Assembly (NCBI GenBank): GCA_016213825.1
Contig: JACQZP010000036.1
Location: 103,418 to 167,417 of the forward strand
Length of the DNA stretch: 64,000 nucleotides
Reading direction: 5' to 3'
Origin: Acetobacterium woodii
GTDB taxonomy: Bacteria > Bacillota > Clostridia > Eubacteriales > Eubacteriaceae
Made by a program: the position numbers and the translations under genes. How positions within the stretch are numbered: the first letter of the stretch is position 1; each line of letters starts with the position of its first letter. Below, in pieces: positions 44,814 through 54,857 of this stretch. Under the pieces are notes generated by a model. That model was not told where the DNA came from. It was given only the letters and a program-made list of their open reading frames with translations, and ran no database searches.

Positions 44814-47800
44814 GAAGCGATATTAAACGAGTCCTGGTGATCGGCTCCGGCCCCATTGTTATTGGCCAGGCGGCAGAATTTGACTACGCCGGTACCCAGG
44901 CCTGTAAAGCCTTGAAAAATTATGGACTGGAAGTCATCTTGATTAACTCCAATCCGGCCACCATCATGACCGACAAGGCTATGGCCGATAAAATATACAT
45001 TGAACCCCTAACCTTAGAAGTAATCAGACGGATTATCCTGATGGAAAAACCAGACAGCATCTTGTCCACTCTGGGTGGTCAAACCGGGCTGACCTTATCG
45101 ATGCAATTAGCTAAAGAAGGGTTTTTAGATGCTCATGGTGTCAAGCTTTTGGGTGCCAATCTGGAAACCATTGAAAAAGCTGAAGACCGTCAGGCGTTTA
45201 AAGATATGATGCGAGAAATCGGCGAACCCTGTATTCCTTCTGAAGTGGTTGTGACGGTGGAAGACGCCGTCCGGTTTGCTTCGACTATTGGTTATCCGGT
45301 CATCGTTCGACCAGCCTTTACCTTGGGAGGAACCGGCGGCGGTATCGCTGCCAACCAGCAGGAATTGGAAGAAATTGCCACCCACGGCATTCGCTTGTCG
45401 CCGATCAGCCAGATTCTGGTGGAAAAAGGCATTGCCGGTTGGAAAGAAATTGAATTTGAAGTAATGCGAGACGCCAAAGGCAATGTTATTACCGTCTGTA
45501 GCATGGAAAACTTTGATCCGGTCGGGATTCATACTGGCGATTCCATCGTAGTGGCACCCTGTCAGACCTTAAGTGATAAGGAATTCCAGATGCTTCGGAC
45601 CTCAGCCTTGAAAATTATTTCGGCGCTGAAGGTTGAAGGTGGCTGTAACTGTCAGTTTGCCTTAAATCCGGAAAACTTCAACTATGCCGTTATTGAAGTA
45701 AATCCCCGGGTTTCCCGTTCGTCAGCTCTGGCTTCAAAAGCCACCGGTTATCCGATTGCCAAGGTGGCCAGCCAGATTGCCATTGGTTTCTCACTGGATG
45801 AAATCATCAATGAGGTAACCGGCACCACCACCGCTTGTTTTGAACCGGCGCTGGATTACATCGTCGTTAAATTCCCGAGATGGCCGTTTGATAAATTTGT
45901 TTACGCCAAACGAACCCTGGGCACCCAAATGAAAGCCACTGGTGAAATCATGTCGATCGGCTCCAGTTTTGAACATGCCATGATGAAAGCGATCCGCTCC
46001 ATTGAACTGGGCATGGAAACATTAACCATCGAACGGTTGGTGGAAGCCAGCGACGATGAAATCATGAAAATGCTGGCGGATTCTGACGATGAACGTTCCT
46101 TTGTGGTTTATGAAGCCATCAAACGGGGCGTATCATTGGATACCATCTTTGCCATTACCAAAATTGATAAATGGTTTTTAGATAAGCTGCGCCATCTGGC
46201 CGTCATGGAAAAAGATCTGGCGACCCTGGGCTTAACTGAAGAACGGGTCCGGGTTGCCCGAGAAATCGGCTTTTTGGATAAAACCATCGAAGAATTATCC
46301 GGCGAAAAAATTCAGGAAGATCCTAAGACCTATGCCTCTTTTAAAATGGTTGATACCTGTGCTGGTGAATTTGCGGCTCAGACCCCTTATTTCTACTCGA
46401 CCAGAGACAAGGAAAATGAAGCGGCACTCTTTATTGAAGAACATCCCTCCGGCAAAGAACGAATTCTGGTGCTCGGTTCCGGCCCGATCCGCATTGGCCA
46501 GGGGATTGAATTTGACTACTGCTCGGTCCACTGCGCCTGGGCGCTGCGGGAAAAAGGCTATGAAGCGATTTTCATCAATAACAACCCGGAAACTGTGTCC
46601 ACTGACTTTGACACCTCGGATCGCCTCTACTTTGAACCGCTGACCAAAGAAGATGTCCGTTCGGTGGTAGAAACGGAAAAACCCATCGGTGCCATTGTTC
46701 AGTTTGGCGGACAAACCGCCATTAAACTGACCCGATATCTGGAAGAAATGGGCGTTCCAGTACTGGGAACATCGCCAGCCAATATCGATGCTGCTGAAGA
46801 CCGGGAAGTGTTTGACCAATTGCTGGAATCCTGCAATATTCGCCGTCCGGAGGGAGAGACCGTTTATACCACCGATGAAGCGGTGGAAGTCGCCGAACGG
46901 TTAGGCTTCCCAGTCTTACTGCGACCTTCTTATGTGTTGGGTGGACAGAACATGATCATTGCCTACGAACGGGAAGATGTGGTGGAATACATGGATATCA
47001 TCACCGCGGTGGAACTGGAAAATCCGGTATTGATCGATAAATACCTGATGGGAAAAGAAGTGGAAGTTGATGCTATCAGCGATGGCGAAAGCTACCTGAT
47101 TCCCGGGATCATGGAACATATTGAACGGGCTGGGGTTCATTCCGGCGATTCCATTTCGGTTTATCCGCCGCAAACCCTGGATCAGCGCACCAAGGATACC
47201 ATCATCGACTACACCGGCCGTCTGGTCAAGGCCCTGGATATTGTCGGGATGGTAAACATTCAGTATGTTATTTATGAAAATGAAGTGTATGTCATCGAGG
47301 TCAACCCCCGGTCATCGCGTACCGTGCCTTATATTTCCAAGGTCACCGATATCCCAATGGTCAATATTGCCACCAAAATGATGCTGGGTGACAAGCTAGC
47401 GGATCTGGGCTTTAAGCCGGGTCTCTATCCAGAAGGTGACTATGTAGCCGTTAAGGTGCCGGTGTTTAGTTTCTCCAAGCTTCAGGATGTGGATACCCAA
47501 CTGGGACCAGAAATGAAATCCACCGGAGAAGTTTTAGGGGTGGCAAAAACCTTTGCCGATGCCCTTTACAAAGGCTTGGTCGCTTCCGGCCGCAGTATGG
47601 AACGTTCCGGCGGGGTGCTGCTCACCGTTAAAGACCGGGATAAGGAGGCGATTGTCGAAATCGGCCGCCAATTCCATGAAATGGGCTTTACCATTTATGG
47701 CACCGTGGGAACGGCGCTGATTCTCAATGAAAACAATATCCCCACCAAAGTGGTTCGCCGGCTGGCCGAAAGCAAGCCAAACATAGGTGATCTGATCGAA

Positions 47801-48004
47801 AGTGGCAAGCTGAACTACGTGATTTCCACCTCAAGTAAGGGTCGTATGCCTCATCATGATGATGTGCGGATGCGACGAAAATGCGTGGAAACCTCAATTG
47901 CTCTGCTGACTTCTTTAGACACGGCTCAGGCCTTGCTGGATTGCTTAAAATCCAACCGGACCATGGCCGAAATAGAACTGGTAGATATTAAAGAAATCCG
48001 CTAA
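44804..48004 (+). CDS. carB: Carbamoyl-phosphate synthase large subunit
   Basis: The protein has 1066 residues, the full length. Two ATP-grasp halves are seen, each beginning with a VLVIGSGPIVIGQ- or VLGSGPIRIGQ-type motif (about residues 9 and 547), and a C-terminal allosteric domain ends after ISTSSKGRMPHHDD. It makes carbamoyl phosphate from bicarbonate, ATP and ammonia for pyrimidines and arginine. It forms an operon with carA. Confidence 0.96.
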   Translation: MPLRSDIKRVLVIGSGPIVIGQAAEFDYAGTQACKALKNYGLEVILINSNPATIMTDKAMADKIYIEPLTLEVIRRIILMEKPDSILSTLGGQTGLTLSMQLAKEGFLDAHGVKLLGANLETIEKAEDRQAFKDMMREIGEPCIPSEVVVTVEDAVRFASTIGYPVIVRPAFTLGGTGGGIAANQQELEEIATHGIRLSPISQILVEKGIAGWKEIEFEVMRDAKGNVITVCSMENFDPVGIHTGDSIVVAPCQTLSDKEFQMLRTSALKIISALKVEGGCNCQFALNPENFNYAVIEVNPRVSRSSALASKATGYPIAKVASQIAIGFSLDEIINEVTGTTTACFEPALDYIVVKFPRWPFDKFVYAKRTLGTQMKATGEIMSIGSSFEHAMMKAIRSIELGMETLTIERLVEASDDEIMKMLADSDDERSFVVYEAIKRGVSLDTIFAITKIDKWFLDKLRHLAVMEKDLATLGLTEERVRVAREIGFLDKTIEELSGEKIQEDPKTYASFKMVDTCAGEFAAQTPYFYSTRDKENEAALFIEEHPSGKERILVLGSGPIRIGQGIEFDYCSVHCAWALREKGYEAIFINNNPETVSTDFDTSDRLYFEPLTKEDVRSVVETEKPIGAIVQFGGQTAIKLTRYLEEMGVPVLGTSPANIDAAEDREVFDQLLESCNIRRPEGETVYTTDEAVEVAERLGFPVLLRPSYVLGGQNMIIAYEREDVVEYMDIITAVELENPVLIDKYLMGKEVEVDAISDGESYLIPGIMEHIERAGVHSGDSISVYPPQTLDQRTKDTIIDYTGRLVKALDIVGMVNIQYVIYENEVYVIEVNPRSSRTVPYISKVTDIPMVNIATKMMLGDKLADLGFKPGLYPEGDYVAVKVPVFSFSKLQDVDTQLGPEMKSTGEVLGVAKTFADALYKGLVASGRSMERSGGVLLTVKDRDKEAIVEIGRQFHEMGFTIYGTVGTALILNENNIPTKVVRRLAESKPNIGDLIESGKLNYVISTSSKGRMPHHDDVRMRRKCVETSIALLTSLDTAQALLDCLKSNRTMAEIELVDIKEIR

Positions 48005-48022
48005 ATTTAGCTGTCTTTTAAC

Positions 48023-48060
48023 AAAAGAACTTATTCAATTACGTTGAATAAGTTCTTTTT
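48023..48060 (+). terminator. Terminator of carAB
   Basis: Perfect 16-bp arms 48023-48038 and 48044-48059 with a 5-base loop and T's. Confidence 0.9.
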
Positions 48061-48117
48061 ATTTGGTAGAATGAAAGAACTATACACATTTAAAAGAGTG
48101 ACGAGAAAGGATGGCAG

Positions 48118-50382
48118 ATGAAAGTAAAGTCTAAAACGATTAAAGCAAGCTTTATTGGTATTTTAACTGTTGTTCTTTTTTTTGTTTTGAGCTGGTATTA
48201 TGTATCCCTGATTAATCATGCGCTGAGAGAGCAAACCTTTTTATATCTTTCCGAGTTGGGAAGTCGGGGGGCCGATCTGGTTGAGTCCAAGGTGACTAAT
48301 GAGCTGGAAAATCTGGAAACCACCAGTAAACTCATTGAAGCCAGCGGTAATTTTGATCAAAATCAAATGCTGAGTCTGATCAAATTACAGGTTGCCGAGG
48401 GTCATTATAAACGGATGGCGATTGCTCTGCCCAATGGGGATGCGCTGACAACCGATGGCGTGCACTTAAATGTAAGTGATCGAGCTTATTTTCAGGAGGC
48501 CATTAAAGGCAACGCAGCAGTGTCTGATACCATCAACGATTATACCGATGACAAACCCATCAATGTTTATGCCGCCCCTATTTTTCGTGGCAATGAGGTG
48601 GTAGGCTTAGTTTTGGCTTCGGTGAATACTGAAGATTTGAAAAGCTATCTGGAGGTAGGGAGTTTTTCTAATCAGGGTTACTCCTATATTGTTAAAGCGA
48701 ATGGGGATGAGGTCATTTCATCGCTTCATCCGAATAGTGTGGGTGCGTTTGAAAATATGTTCGATGTGCTGGCATTGGGAAAAATGAAAGATGGCGATGA
48801 TCTGGCAACGATCAAACAAAAAATGGCTTTAAGAGAAAACGGAAATTTTTCTGCACTTTATGCAGGTATAGAACGCCATACTATATACCAGTCGTTGACG
48901 ATTAATGACTGGTACATGATGACGGTGGTCCCTACCCAGGTGGTGAGTGCCCAAACCAAACAAATCAGTTGGTATTCATTTATGCTGATTGCCGCCGCCT
49001 TATTCGCAATTACCTTATTATTTATAGTGGTTCTTATTTTTCAGTATCGGTCAAAGAAACGACTGGAGCGGATTGCTTATGTGGATGAGGTCACCGGGGG
49101 AAATAACTGGCAAAAATTCAAGTTGGAAGCTACCGAAATTCTGGAATCAAAAAACCTGAATGATTGTGCCTTATTAACCTTTGATATTGACCGGTTTCGT
49201 TTTATTAATGAAGAATACGGTCATGAAAAAGGTGATGAAGTTCTTCAGATGGTGGTGGGCATTTTAAGAACGCGGATGGGAAAACAGGAAAGTTACGCCC
49301 GGGTATCGGGGGATCACTTTGCGATTCTTTGTGTCTGTGATAGCCGGGATAAAATAACCCGGCGGATCAAAGAATTTGTCCGGGTTTTAAATATCGAGCG
49401 AGAAGCGATTGGCATTAAGGAGCGGCTGTCTTGTCATTTTGGAATATATATTATTGAAGATAAGAAGGGTAATCTGGAAAAAATCAGAGAAAAAGCCAAT
49501 ATGGCCAGAATTGCTGCCAAAACCGCCGAGAACAACCGCTGGTTCTTTTATTCAGACGCCTTTCGGAAAAAAATCGGCGATGAAAAAGAAATCATCGATC
49601 AAATGGAAGATGCGTTGGAAAACAATGAGTTTGAGATGTATCTCCAACCCAAGTACAATCTCCATATCAATGATTATTGCGGCTGCGAAGCGCTGGTTCG
49701 CTGGCGACACCCGCAAAAAGGGCTAATCTCTCCAGGGGAATTTATTCCCATTTTTGAACAAACCGGATTTATTAAAAAGTTGGATATGTTTATGCTGGAA
49801 GAGGCTTGTAAAATTCTAAAAAGCTGGGAAGATAAAAAACACCCGGAAATATCGATTTCGGTAAATGTTTCCCGAAAAAATCTCAAGCAAACTAGCTTTA
49901 TTGAAAGTGTTCTAAATATTACCAATCAGTATCGGATCAATCGGGGGCGTCTGGAAATAGAACTCACCGAATCCAGTATTTTTGAAGATGTGGATCGGAT
50001 GATTGAGGTCGGAGCGGCCTTTCGGAAATATGGTTTTAAAATGGCCATGGATGATTTTGGATCTGGCTATTCTTCAATTAATTTATTGGGGAATCTCCCC
50101 CTGGATGTGATTAAGATGGATCAGGGATTTTTTAACAGTCAGCTCAATCCCGAACAGAATCATATTGTGGTCGAGTCTACCATCAACATGATCAAAAAAC
50201 TGGGGATGACAGTGGTTGCCGAAGGCATTGAGACGGCAGCAGAGGTCGAAATGTTAAGAGCATTAGGCTGTGATATTATTCAGGGGTACTATTTTGGAAA
50301 ACCGATGCCAGTTTGTGAATTCGAAAAGCAAATTTTAAAAGAACAAGTGAACTTAGTGGAAGAGGAAAATAATGGAAACTAA
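48118..50382 (+). CDS. Membrane Cache-GGDEF-EAL protein, probable c-di-GMP phosphodiesterase
   Basis: The protein has 754 residues. It has a membrane segment at about 9-29, a Cache-type domain (about 35-275), a second segment near 285-305, a GGDEF domain with the degenerate motif VSGDHFAI, and an EAL domain with an intact CEALVRW, DDFGSGYSS and VVAEGIET. The EAL half should hydrolyse c-di-GMP, and the degenerate GGDEF half may sense GTP. Its stop overlaps the pilB start by 11 bp, linking c-di-GMP turnover directly to the pilus motor. Confidence 0.88.
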   Translation: MKVKSKTIKASFIGILTVVLFFVLSWYYVSLINHALREQTFLYLSELGSRGADLVESKVTNELENLETTSKLIEASGNFDQNQMLSLIKLQVAEGHYKRMAIALPNGDALTTDGVHLNVSDRAYFQEAIKGNAAVSDTINDYTDDKPINVYAAPIFRGNEVVGLVLASVNTEDLKSYLEVGSFSNQGYSYIVKANGDEVISSLHPNSVGAFENMFDVLALGKMKDGDDLATIKQKMALRENGNFSALYAGIERHTIYQSLTINDWYMMTVVPTQVVSAQTKQISWYSFMLIAAALFAITLLFIVVLIFQYRSKKRLERIAYVDEVTGGNNWQKFKLEATEILESKNLNDCALLTFDIDRFRFINEEYGHEKGDEVLQMVVGILRTRMGKQESYARVSGDHFAILCVCDSRDKITRRIKEFVRVLNIEREAIGIKERLSCHFGIYIIEDKKGNLEKIREKANMARIAAKTAENNRWFFYSDAFRKKIGDEKEIIDQMEDALENNEFEMYLQPKYNLHINDYCGCEALVRWRHPQKGLISPGEFIPIFEQTGFIKKLDMFMLEEACKILKSWEDKKHPEISISVNVSRKNLKQTSFIESVLNITNQYRINRGRLEIELTESSIFEDVDRMIEVGAAFRKYGFKMAMDDFGSGYSSINLLGNLPLDVIKMDQGFFNSQLNPEQNHIVVESTINMIKKLGMTVVAEGIETAAEVEMLRALGCDIIQGYYFGKPMPVCEFEKQILKEQVNLVEEENNGN

Positions 50383-52054
50383 AAATATTCGCATCGGTGA
50401 CATACTCATCAATGCCGGTTTTATCAAGGAAGAGCAGCTCCAGGAAGCTCTGGCTTATCAGAAGGTTGATAAGAGTAAACGGCTGGGCGCTATTCTGGTT
50501 GATTATGGTTATGTAACCGAAGCCCAATTGCTGGAGGCACTATCTAAACGACTGAATGTCCTGGTGCTTGATTTGCGAGATACGGTCATTGATCTGGAGG
50601 CCGCCGGGAAAATTCCCCAAAATATTGCGTTTAAATACACGCTGATTCCGATTGGCGAAGAAAACAATCATCTGGTGGTGGCCATGAATGATCCGTTGGA
50701 TTTTTATGCCATCGAGGACTTGCGCCTGATTACCAATATGAGCATCGACGTGGTTTTAGCCACCCGGGAAGTGATTTTAGAGGCTATTCGCAAATCCTAT
50801 ACCGAAATTGAAGCCCGAAAGGCGGCATCGGCTGCCAATAAAACAGTTGAAGGTAATAGCTTATCATTTGTGGAGGATATTCTCACCAATGAGGGTGATG
50901 CACCGATTGTCAACCTGGTTAATTCGGTGCTGTTAAAAGGCCATAATGCTGGGGCCAGTGATATTCATATTGAACCCTTCGAGAAGGAAACCATTATCCG
51001 GCTGCGAATCGATGGTCTGATTGTCGATTATCTGACTCTGGCTAATAACCTCCATCAGTCCCTGATTGCCCGAATTAAGATCCTGTCAAATTTGGACATT
51101 GCCGAACGACGAGTCCCTCAGGATGGTCACTTTCGAATCCGGATCGACGGCGTTGAAATGAATGTCCGCAGCTCCAGCATCCCCACGGTTTATGGGGAAA
51201 AAATGGTGATGCGTTTCTTAAGTATGAATGTGCCATTGGATCATGCTGGTCAATTTGGGATGAATGACGCAGATTATCAGAAAATCCTCCAGATGTTGCA
51301 AAGTCCTCACGGGGTGGTTTATATTACCGGTCCCACCGGCAGCGGCAAAACCACGACCCTATATATGATTCTGGAAATGCTCAGCCAACGAAATGTCAAT
51401 ATTGCCACCATTGAAGATCCGGTGGAGCGGAATCTGCCCAAAATCAACCAGACCCAGGTGAATATTTTGGCTGGGTTGACCTTTGATACCGGGCTGCGCT
51501 CAATCTTAAGACAGGATCCGGACATTATCATGGTTGGCGAAACGCGGGACTCGGAAACCGCTTCCATTGCCGTGCGATCGGCCATCACCGGCCATCTGGT
51601 GCTATCCACCCTCCATACCAATGATGCCGTTTCAGCGGTTGTCCGCTTGCAGGATATGGGCGTCGAACCTTATATGGTTGCCAATTCACTCACCGGAGTG
51701 GTCGCTCAGCGGCTGGTGAAGAAAATCTGTCCTAATTGCCGGGAAGCCTATACGCCTTCAGAAATTGAGAAAGAGTTACTGGGCGAACCGCGACTGACCA
51801 CTCTTTATCGCGGCAGGGGCTGTCATATGTGTAATAACACTGGCTATAAAGGGCGAACTGCGATTCATGAAATTCTGGCCATTGATAAAACCATCCGAAC
51901 AATGATTTCCCGAAAAGAGCCGGTAGAAGATATTTATAGTTATGTGGAAGAAACCGGCAAGCTAATTCCGCTCAGGAAAAGCGTCTCCAATTTAACCGTC
52001 AATGGCATAACTTCCATGGAAGAATTCCTCAAATTATCATATTATGTAGAATAA
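50372..52054 (+). CDS. pilB: Type IV pilus extension ATPase PilB with MshEN-type N-terminus
   Basis: The protein has 560 residues. The N-terminus has two MshEN-like repeats (IRIGDILINAGFIKEEQLQE and RLGAILVDYGYVTEAQLLE), a fold known to bind c-di-GMP. The motor domain has Walker A GPTGSGKTTTLY, an Asp box and Walker B (DPDIIMVGE), and a four-cysteine zinc site (CPNC ... CHMC). It powers pilus assembly at the inner membrane. It lies in an operon with the GGDEF-EAL gene and pilT. Confidence 0.93.
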   Translation: METKNIRIGDILINAGFIKEEQLQEALAYQKVDKSKRLGAILVDYGYVTEAQLLEALSKRLNVLVLDLRDTVIDLEAAGKIPQNIAFKYTLIPIGEENNHLVVAMNDPLDFYAIEDLRLITNMSIDVVLATREVILEAIRKSYTEIEARKAASAANKTVEGNSLSFVEDILTNEGDAPIVNLVNSVLLKGHNAGASDIHIEPFEKETIIRLRIDGLIVDYLTLANNLHQSLIARIKILSNLDIAERRVPQDGHFRIRIDGVEMNVRSSSIPTVYGEKMVMRFLSMNVPLDHAGQFGMNDADYQKILQMLQSPHGVVYITGPTGSGKTTTLYMILEMLSQRNVNIATIEDPVERNLPKINQTQVNILAGLTFDTGLRSILRQDPDIIMVGETRDSETASIAVRSAITGHLVLSTLHTNDAVSAVVRLQDMGVEPYMVANSLTGVVAQRLVKKICPNCREAYTPSEIEKELLGEPRLTTLYRGRGCHMCNNTGYKGRTAIHEILAIDKTIRTMISRKEPVEDIYSYVEETGKLIPLRKSVSNLTVNGITSMEEFLKLSYYVE

Positions 52055-52065
52055 GGAGCAGGCTT

Positions 52066-53124
52066 ATGACAAGTTTTTTAGATTTGGTCAACTATGGCAG
52101 GCGGAATGATTGCTCGGATATTCATTTATCCAGTGAACTGCCGCCGGTTTTTCGAAAAAACGGAAAACTCTATCAAAGTGATTTTGAACACAATCCGCAA
52201 ATTATCCATAATCTGATTTACAGTCTGTTAGATCCGGAAGAACGGAAGATTCTGGAGTCGGGCACCGATCTGGATTTTTGTCATGTCACTCCGGAAGGAC
52301 TGCGTCAGCGGGTGAACATTTATAAACAGCAGGGCAGCTATGCTGCGGCCATCCGTCTGCTCAATGATACCATCCCCAGTTTTGAAGATTTAAAATTGCC
52401 GCCGATCATCAGAAAGTTAGCCAGCGAGCCCCGGGGATTGATTCTGATTACCGGCCCGACTGGCAGCGGGAAGTCCACCACTTTGGCCTCGATGATTGAC
52501 TATATCAACACCAATCGGGCGGTGCATATCTTAACCATTGAAGACCCGGTGGAATATAAGCACGAACATAAGCGCAGCATTGTCCATCAACGGGAAATTG
52601 GCGTGGATGCCAGCTCCTTTGCGGCAGCGTTGCGGTCGTCGCTGCGGGAAGATCCAGATGTTATTCTGGTCGGCGAAATGCGTGACTACGAAACCGTTTC
52701 GGCCGCCGTAACGGCCGCCGAAACCGGTCATCTGGTGTTATCCACCCTCCACACCATTGGTGCTGCCAATACCATTGATCGTATCATTGATGTCTTCCCG
52801 CCCCATAGTCAGCAACAGATCAGAACCCAGCTGTCAAGCATTCTAAAAGGCGTTGTTACTCAGCAACTGGTGCCCCTGGCCAGCGGTGACGGGCGTATGG
52901 CCGCCCTGGAGGTGCTGATTGGGACCGATGCAGTCTTGAACCTGATTCGTGAGAACAAGACCCATCAACTGGCCTCGGTGATGCAAACTGGCGGACGGGA
53001 TGGGATGAAAACCCTCAATGCTGATTTAGCGATGCTGGTGCGGGATCAAAAAATTACCTACGATGTCGGTTTGGAATGGGCCAGTGATAAACAGGAGTTC
53101 AACCAGTATTTTGGGAAGCGATAA
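52066..53124 (+). CDS. pilT: Type IV pilus retraction ATPase PilT
   Basis: The protein has 352 residues, the usual PilT length. It has Walker A GPTGSGKSTTLAS, Walker B DPDVILVGEMRD and HLVLSTLHT. It pulls pili back, driving twitching and surface attachment. It starts 11 bp after pilB. No pilC, pilM-Q or secretin gene follows; a terminator comes next. Confidence 0.92.
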   Translation: MTSFLDLVNYGRRNDCSDIHLSSELPPVFRKNGKLYQSDFEHNPQIIHNLIYSLLDPEERKILESGTDLDFCHVTPEGLRQRVNIYKQQGSYAAAIRLLNDTIPSFEDLKLPPIIRKLASEPRGLILITGPTGSGKSTTLASMIDYINTNRAVHILTIEDPVEYKHEHKRSIVHQREIGVDASSFAAALRSSLREDPDVILVGEMRDYETVSAAVTAAETGHLVLSTLHTIGAANTIDRIIDVFPPHSQQQIRTQLSSILKGVVTQQLVPLASGDGRMAALEVLIGTDAVLNLIRENKTHQLASVMQTGGRDGMKTLNADLAMLVRDQKITYDVGLEWASDKQEFNQYFGKR

Positions 53125-53214
53125 AGAGTAACACAAATCAGAAAAAAACAGTCACAAAGCTTTAAAACAAATCGTTTTGTTTGATCAAACAGCAGTTTAA
53201 TCGTTTTGATAGAA

Positions 53215-53252
53215 AAAATACCATCATTGAGATGTTCAATGATGGTATTTTT
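53215..53252 (+). terminator. Terminator of the pil operon
   Basis: Arms 53215-53230 and 53236-53251 are perfect complements with a GATGT loop and a T-run. Confidence 0.9.
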
Positions 53253-53471
53253 GTTACTCAAAAAATAAAAAAATGATTAAAAAAATCGGTGAGTCGCAGA
53301 ATTTGAAGGAGTTTTCAGGCCCAAGAATGATAAAAAAGGGTTTAATAAACCCAGAAAAATGGGGATGAGGCGGAAGCGGTCGTAAAAAATGCAAATAAAA
53401 CGAAAATTATATGGACAAAAATAACTGCTATTTAAAAACTCCCATTAAAAAAGTGCGTTGGGAGTAAAAAA

Positions 53472-53534
53472 TTGCTATTGTATATATTTTAACATTTAAA
53501 CACTGATGTATTGTTAAAATATATACAATAGCAA
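53472..53534. repeat. Perfect 23-bp inverted repeat
   Basis: Arms 53472-53494 and 53512-53534 are exact reverse complements separated by 17 bases. It lies just before the decayed fragment at 53549 and has no T-run of its own. It may be the end structure of a lost mobile element or a regulatory stem. Confidence 0.65.
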
Positions 53535-53548
53535 AAAATACACGTTAA

Positions 53549-53662
53549 TATCAAGAAAAAGCCCATGTTAATGCAATTAAGCGGCGGATTGAGCATGGTT
53601 GAAGCCAAGGAGGGATAAACCCTGATAAGGTGAATTTTTACCTTGAAATTTTGAAAAGATAA
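53549..53662 (+). pseudogene. Gene tail with internal stop, resembling a PhoU-like C-terminus
   Basis: One frame reads YQEKAHVNAIKRRIEHG, a TGA stop at 53600-53602, then SQGGINPDKVNFYLEILKR and a TAA. The helical, heptad-like pattern with HxxAIKRRIEHG and VNFYLEILKR recalls PhoU-type domains of phosphate or Na+/phosphate transport proteins. A stop codon precedes the fragment, so only the end of a lost gene remains. Confidence 0.35.
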
Positions 53663-54132
53663 CCTCGTATAAATTCCAGATTTCCTATTGTAATTAATTT
53701 TCCTAAATGTATAATTAAGAGCGGTTAGAAGAAAGCCCTATATATTAGGAAGAAATGATCGTTTAAATTCATCAGCTCACATGGGGAGCTGGCATCGCAT
53801 CGAATTATTAAAATAAAAACAGGATTTTAATTAAGTGACTCGTTTCACTAAATTTCAATGCAAGTAAGGAAAAGAAAAAAACAATAAGGGTAAAATTTGT
53901 CCAATTAAGAACAAAAAATGGAAGATGCGTTTATTTGTAAAAATCACTTAAAAATTAGTAAATCCAATTGTAAAAGACGAGAATTTAATTTGCGAATTGT
54001 TATTAAAAATACAATGAAGAAATTTGATGATGATTGAAAATCGGCAAGAACAAGCCATATCTAATGGCAAAAGTAAAACAGAATTAAATTTTAAACATTT
54101 AAGATTTTATAAAGCTTTATTTCAAAAAACTA

Positions 54133-54160
54133 TTGCAATTAAAATATTAACAGGTATAAT
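54133..54160 (+). promoter_or_regulatory. Promoter of the rnf gene cluster
   Basis: TTGCAA (54133-54138), 16 bases, TATAAT (54155-54160). The leader of about 200 nt contains a stem TTTTCAG/CTGAAAA. Confidence 0.6.
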
Positions 54161-54366
54161 AAAAAACAGGCGATGTATATACAAGTTCCAAACCTGCAAT
54201 ATTTTGTCTTGGTTTTCAGAAAGTTACACCTGAAAACGATGTTATGATCTGGAAAAATGTCAAAAAACTATCTTAGGGCAGTAATTAAAAAGCAAAACGG
54301 ATCGAAGCAGTAACAAAGCTCGTTTGATGATTTTGGTGATCGTCATTCGGTTGGGAGGTAAAAAGT

Positions 54367-54783
54367 TTGAAACAAGAAGAAATTGGAATTGTTTTAGAAA
54401 TAGATGGGAAAATGGCCAAAGTTAAGGCAGCTCGACATGGAGACTGTGAAAACTGCGGTTCTTGTCCAGGCGACATGGCCATTGTTATGGATGTTCAAAA
54501 TCCGCTTTCTGCCAAGCCGGGACAAAAAGTCGCCTTTGAAATACCCCAGGTGAATATGCTTCAGGCGGCCTTTATGGTTTATATTATGCCGCTATTAGCA
54601 GCCGGTATTGGTGCTATAATCGGGTGGTATGTGGCAACCCAGTTTAATTGGCCTGTTGTTCCCTGGCAAGTTGGCGGTGGAATAGCAGTATTTGTTTTGT
54701 CACTTTTATTAGTGAAACTATATGATCGCGCTGTGAAAAAAAACAGCAAAATGTTACCGGTGATTACAAAAATATTGAGTTAG
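54367..54783 (+). CDS. RseC/MucC-family membrane protein upstream of rnfC
   Basis: The protein has 138 residues with a TTG start chosen because GGGAGG lies seven bases upstream. Cysteines cluster in CENCGSCPGDM (about 26-36), and two membrane segments follow (about 65-85 and 95-115). RseC-like proteins, also called SoxR-reducing system proteins, are often coupled to Rnf complexes; their thiol or iron site may take part in assembly or electron transfer. It lies 74 bp before rnfC on the same transcript. Confidence 0.8.
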   Translation: MKQEEIGIVLEIDGKMAKVKAARHGDCENCGSCPGDMAIVMDVQNPLSAKPGQKVAFEIPQVNMLQAAFMVYIMPLLAAGIGAIIGWYVATQFNWPVVPWQVGGGIAVFVLSLLLVKLYDRAVKKNSKMLPVITKILS

Positions 54784-54857
54784 ATCTGTTCCAATTTAAC
54801 GTAGTATTTTTGATTATCCATAGAGAATTAATTTATTAACAAAAGGGAGGTATAAAT

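Larger units (their letters stand above)
53125..54366. other. AT-rich gap between pilT and the rnf region
   Basis: The gap holds the pilT terminator (53215-53252), a perfect 23-bp inverted repeat (53472-53534), a decayed coding fragment (53549-53662) and, at its right end, the probable rnf promoter (54133-54160). A short frame at 54024-54233 has no supporting features and is not called. Confidence 0.7.

Noticed and set aside
54024..54233. 69-codon frame in the gap before rnf
   Set aside because: No ribosome site and low-complexity AT-driven sequence; the probable rnf promoter lies inside it.
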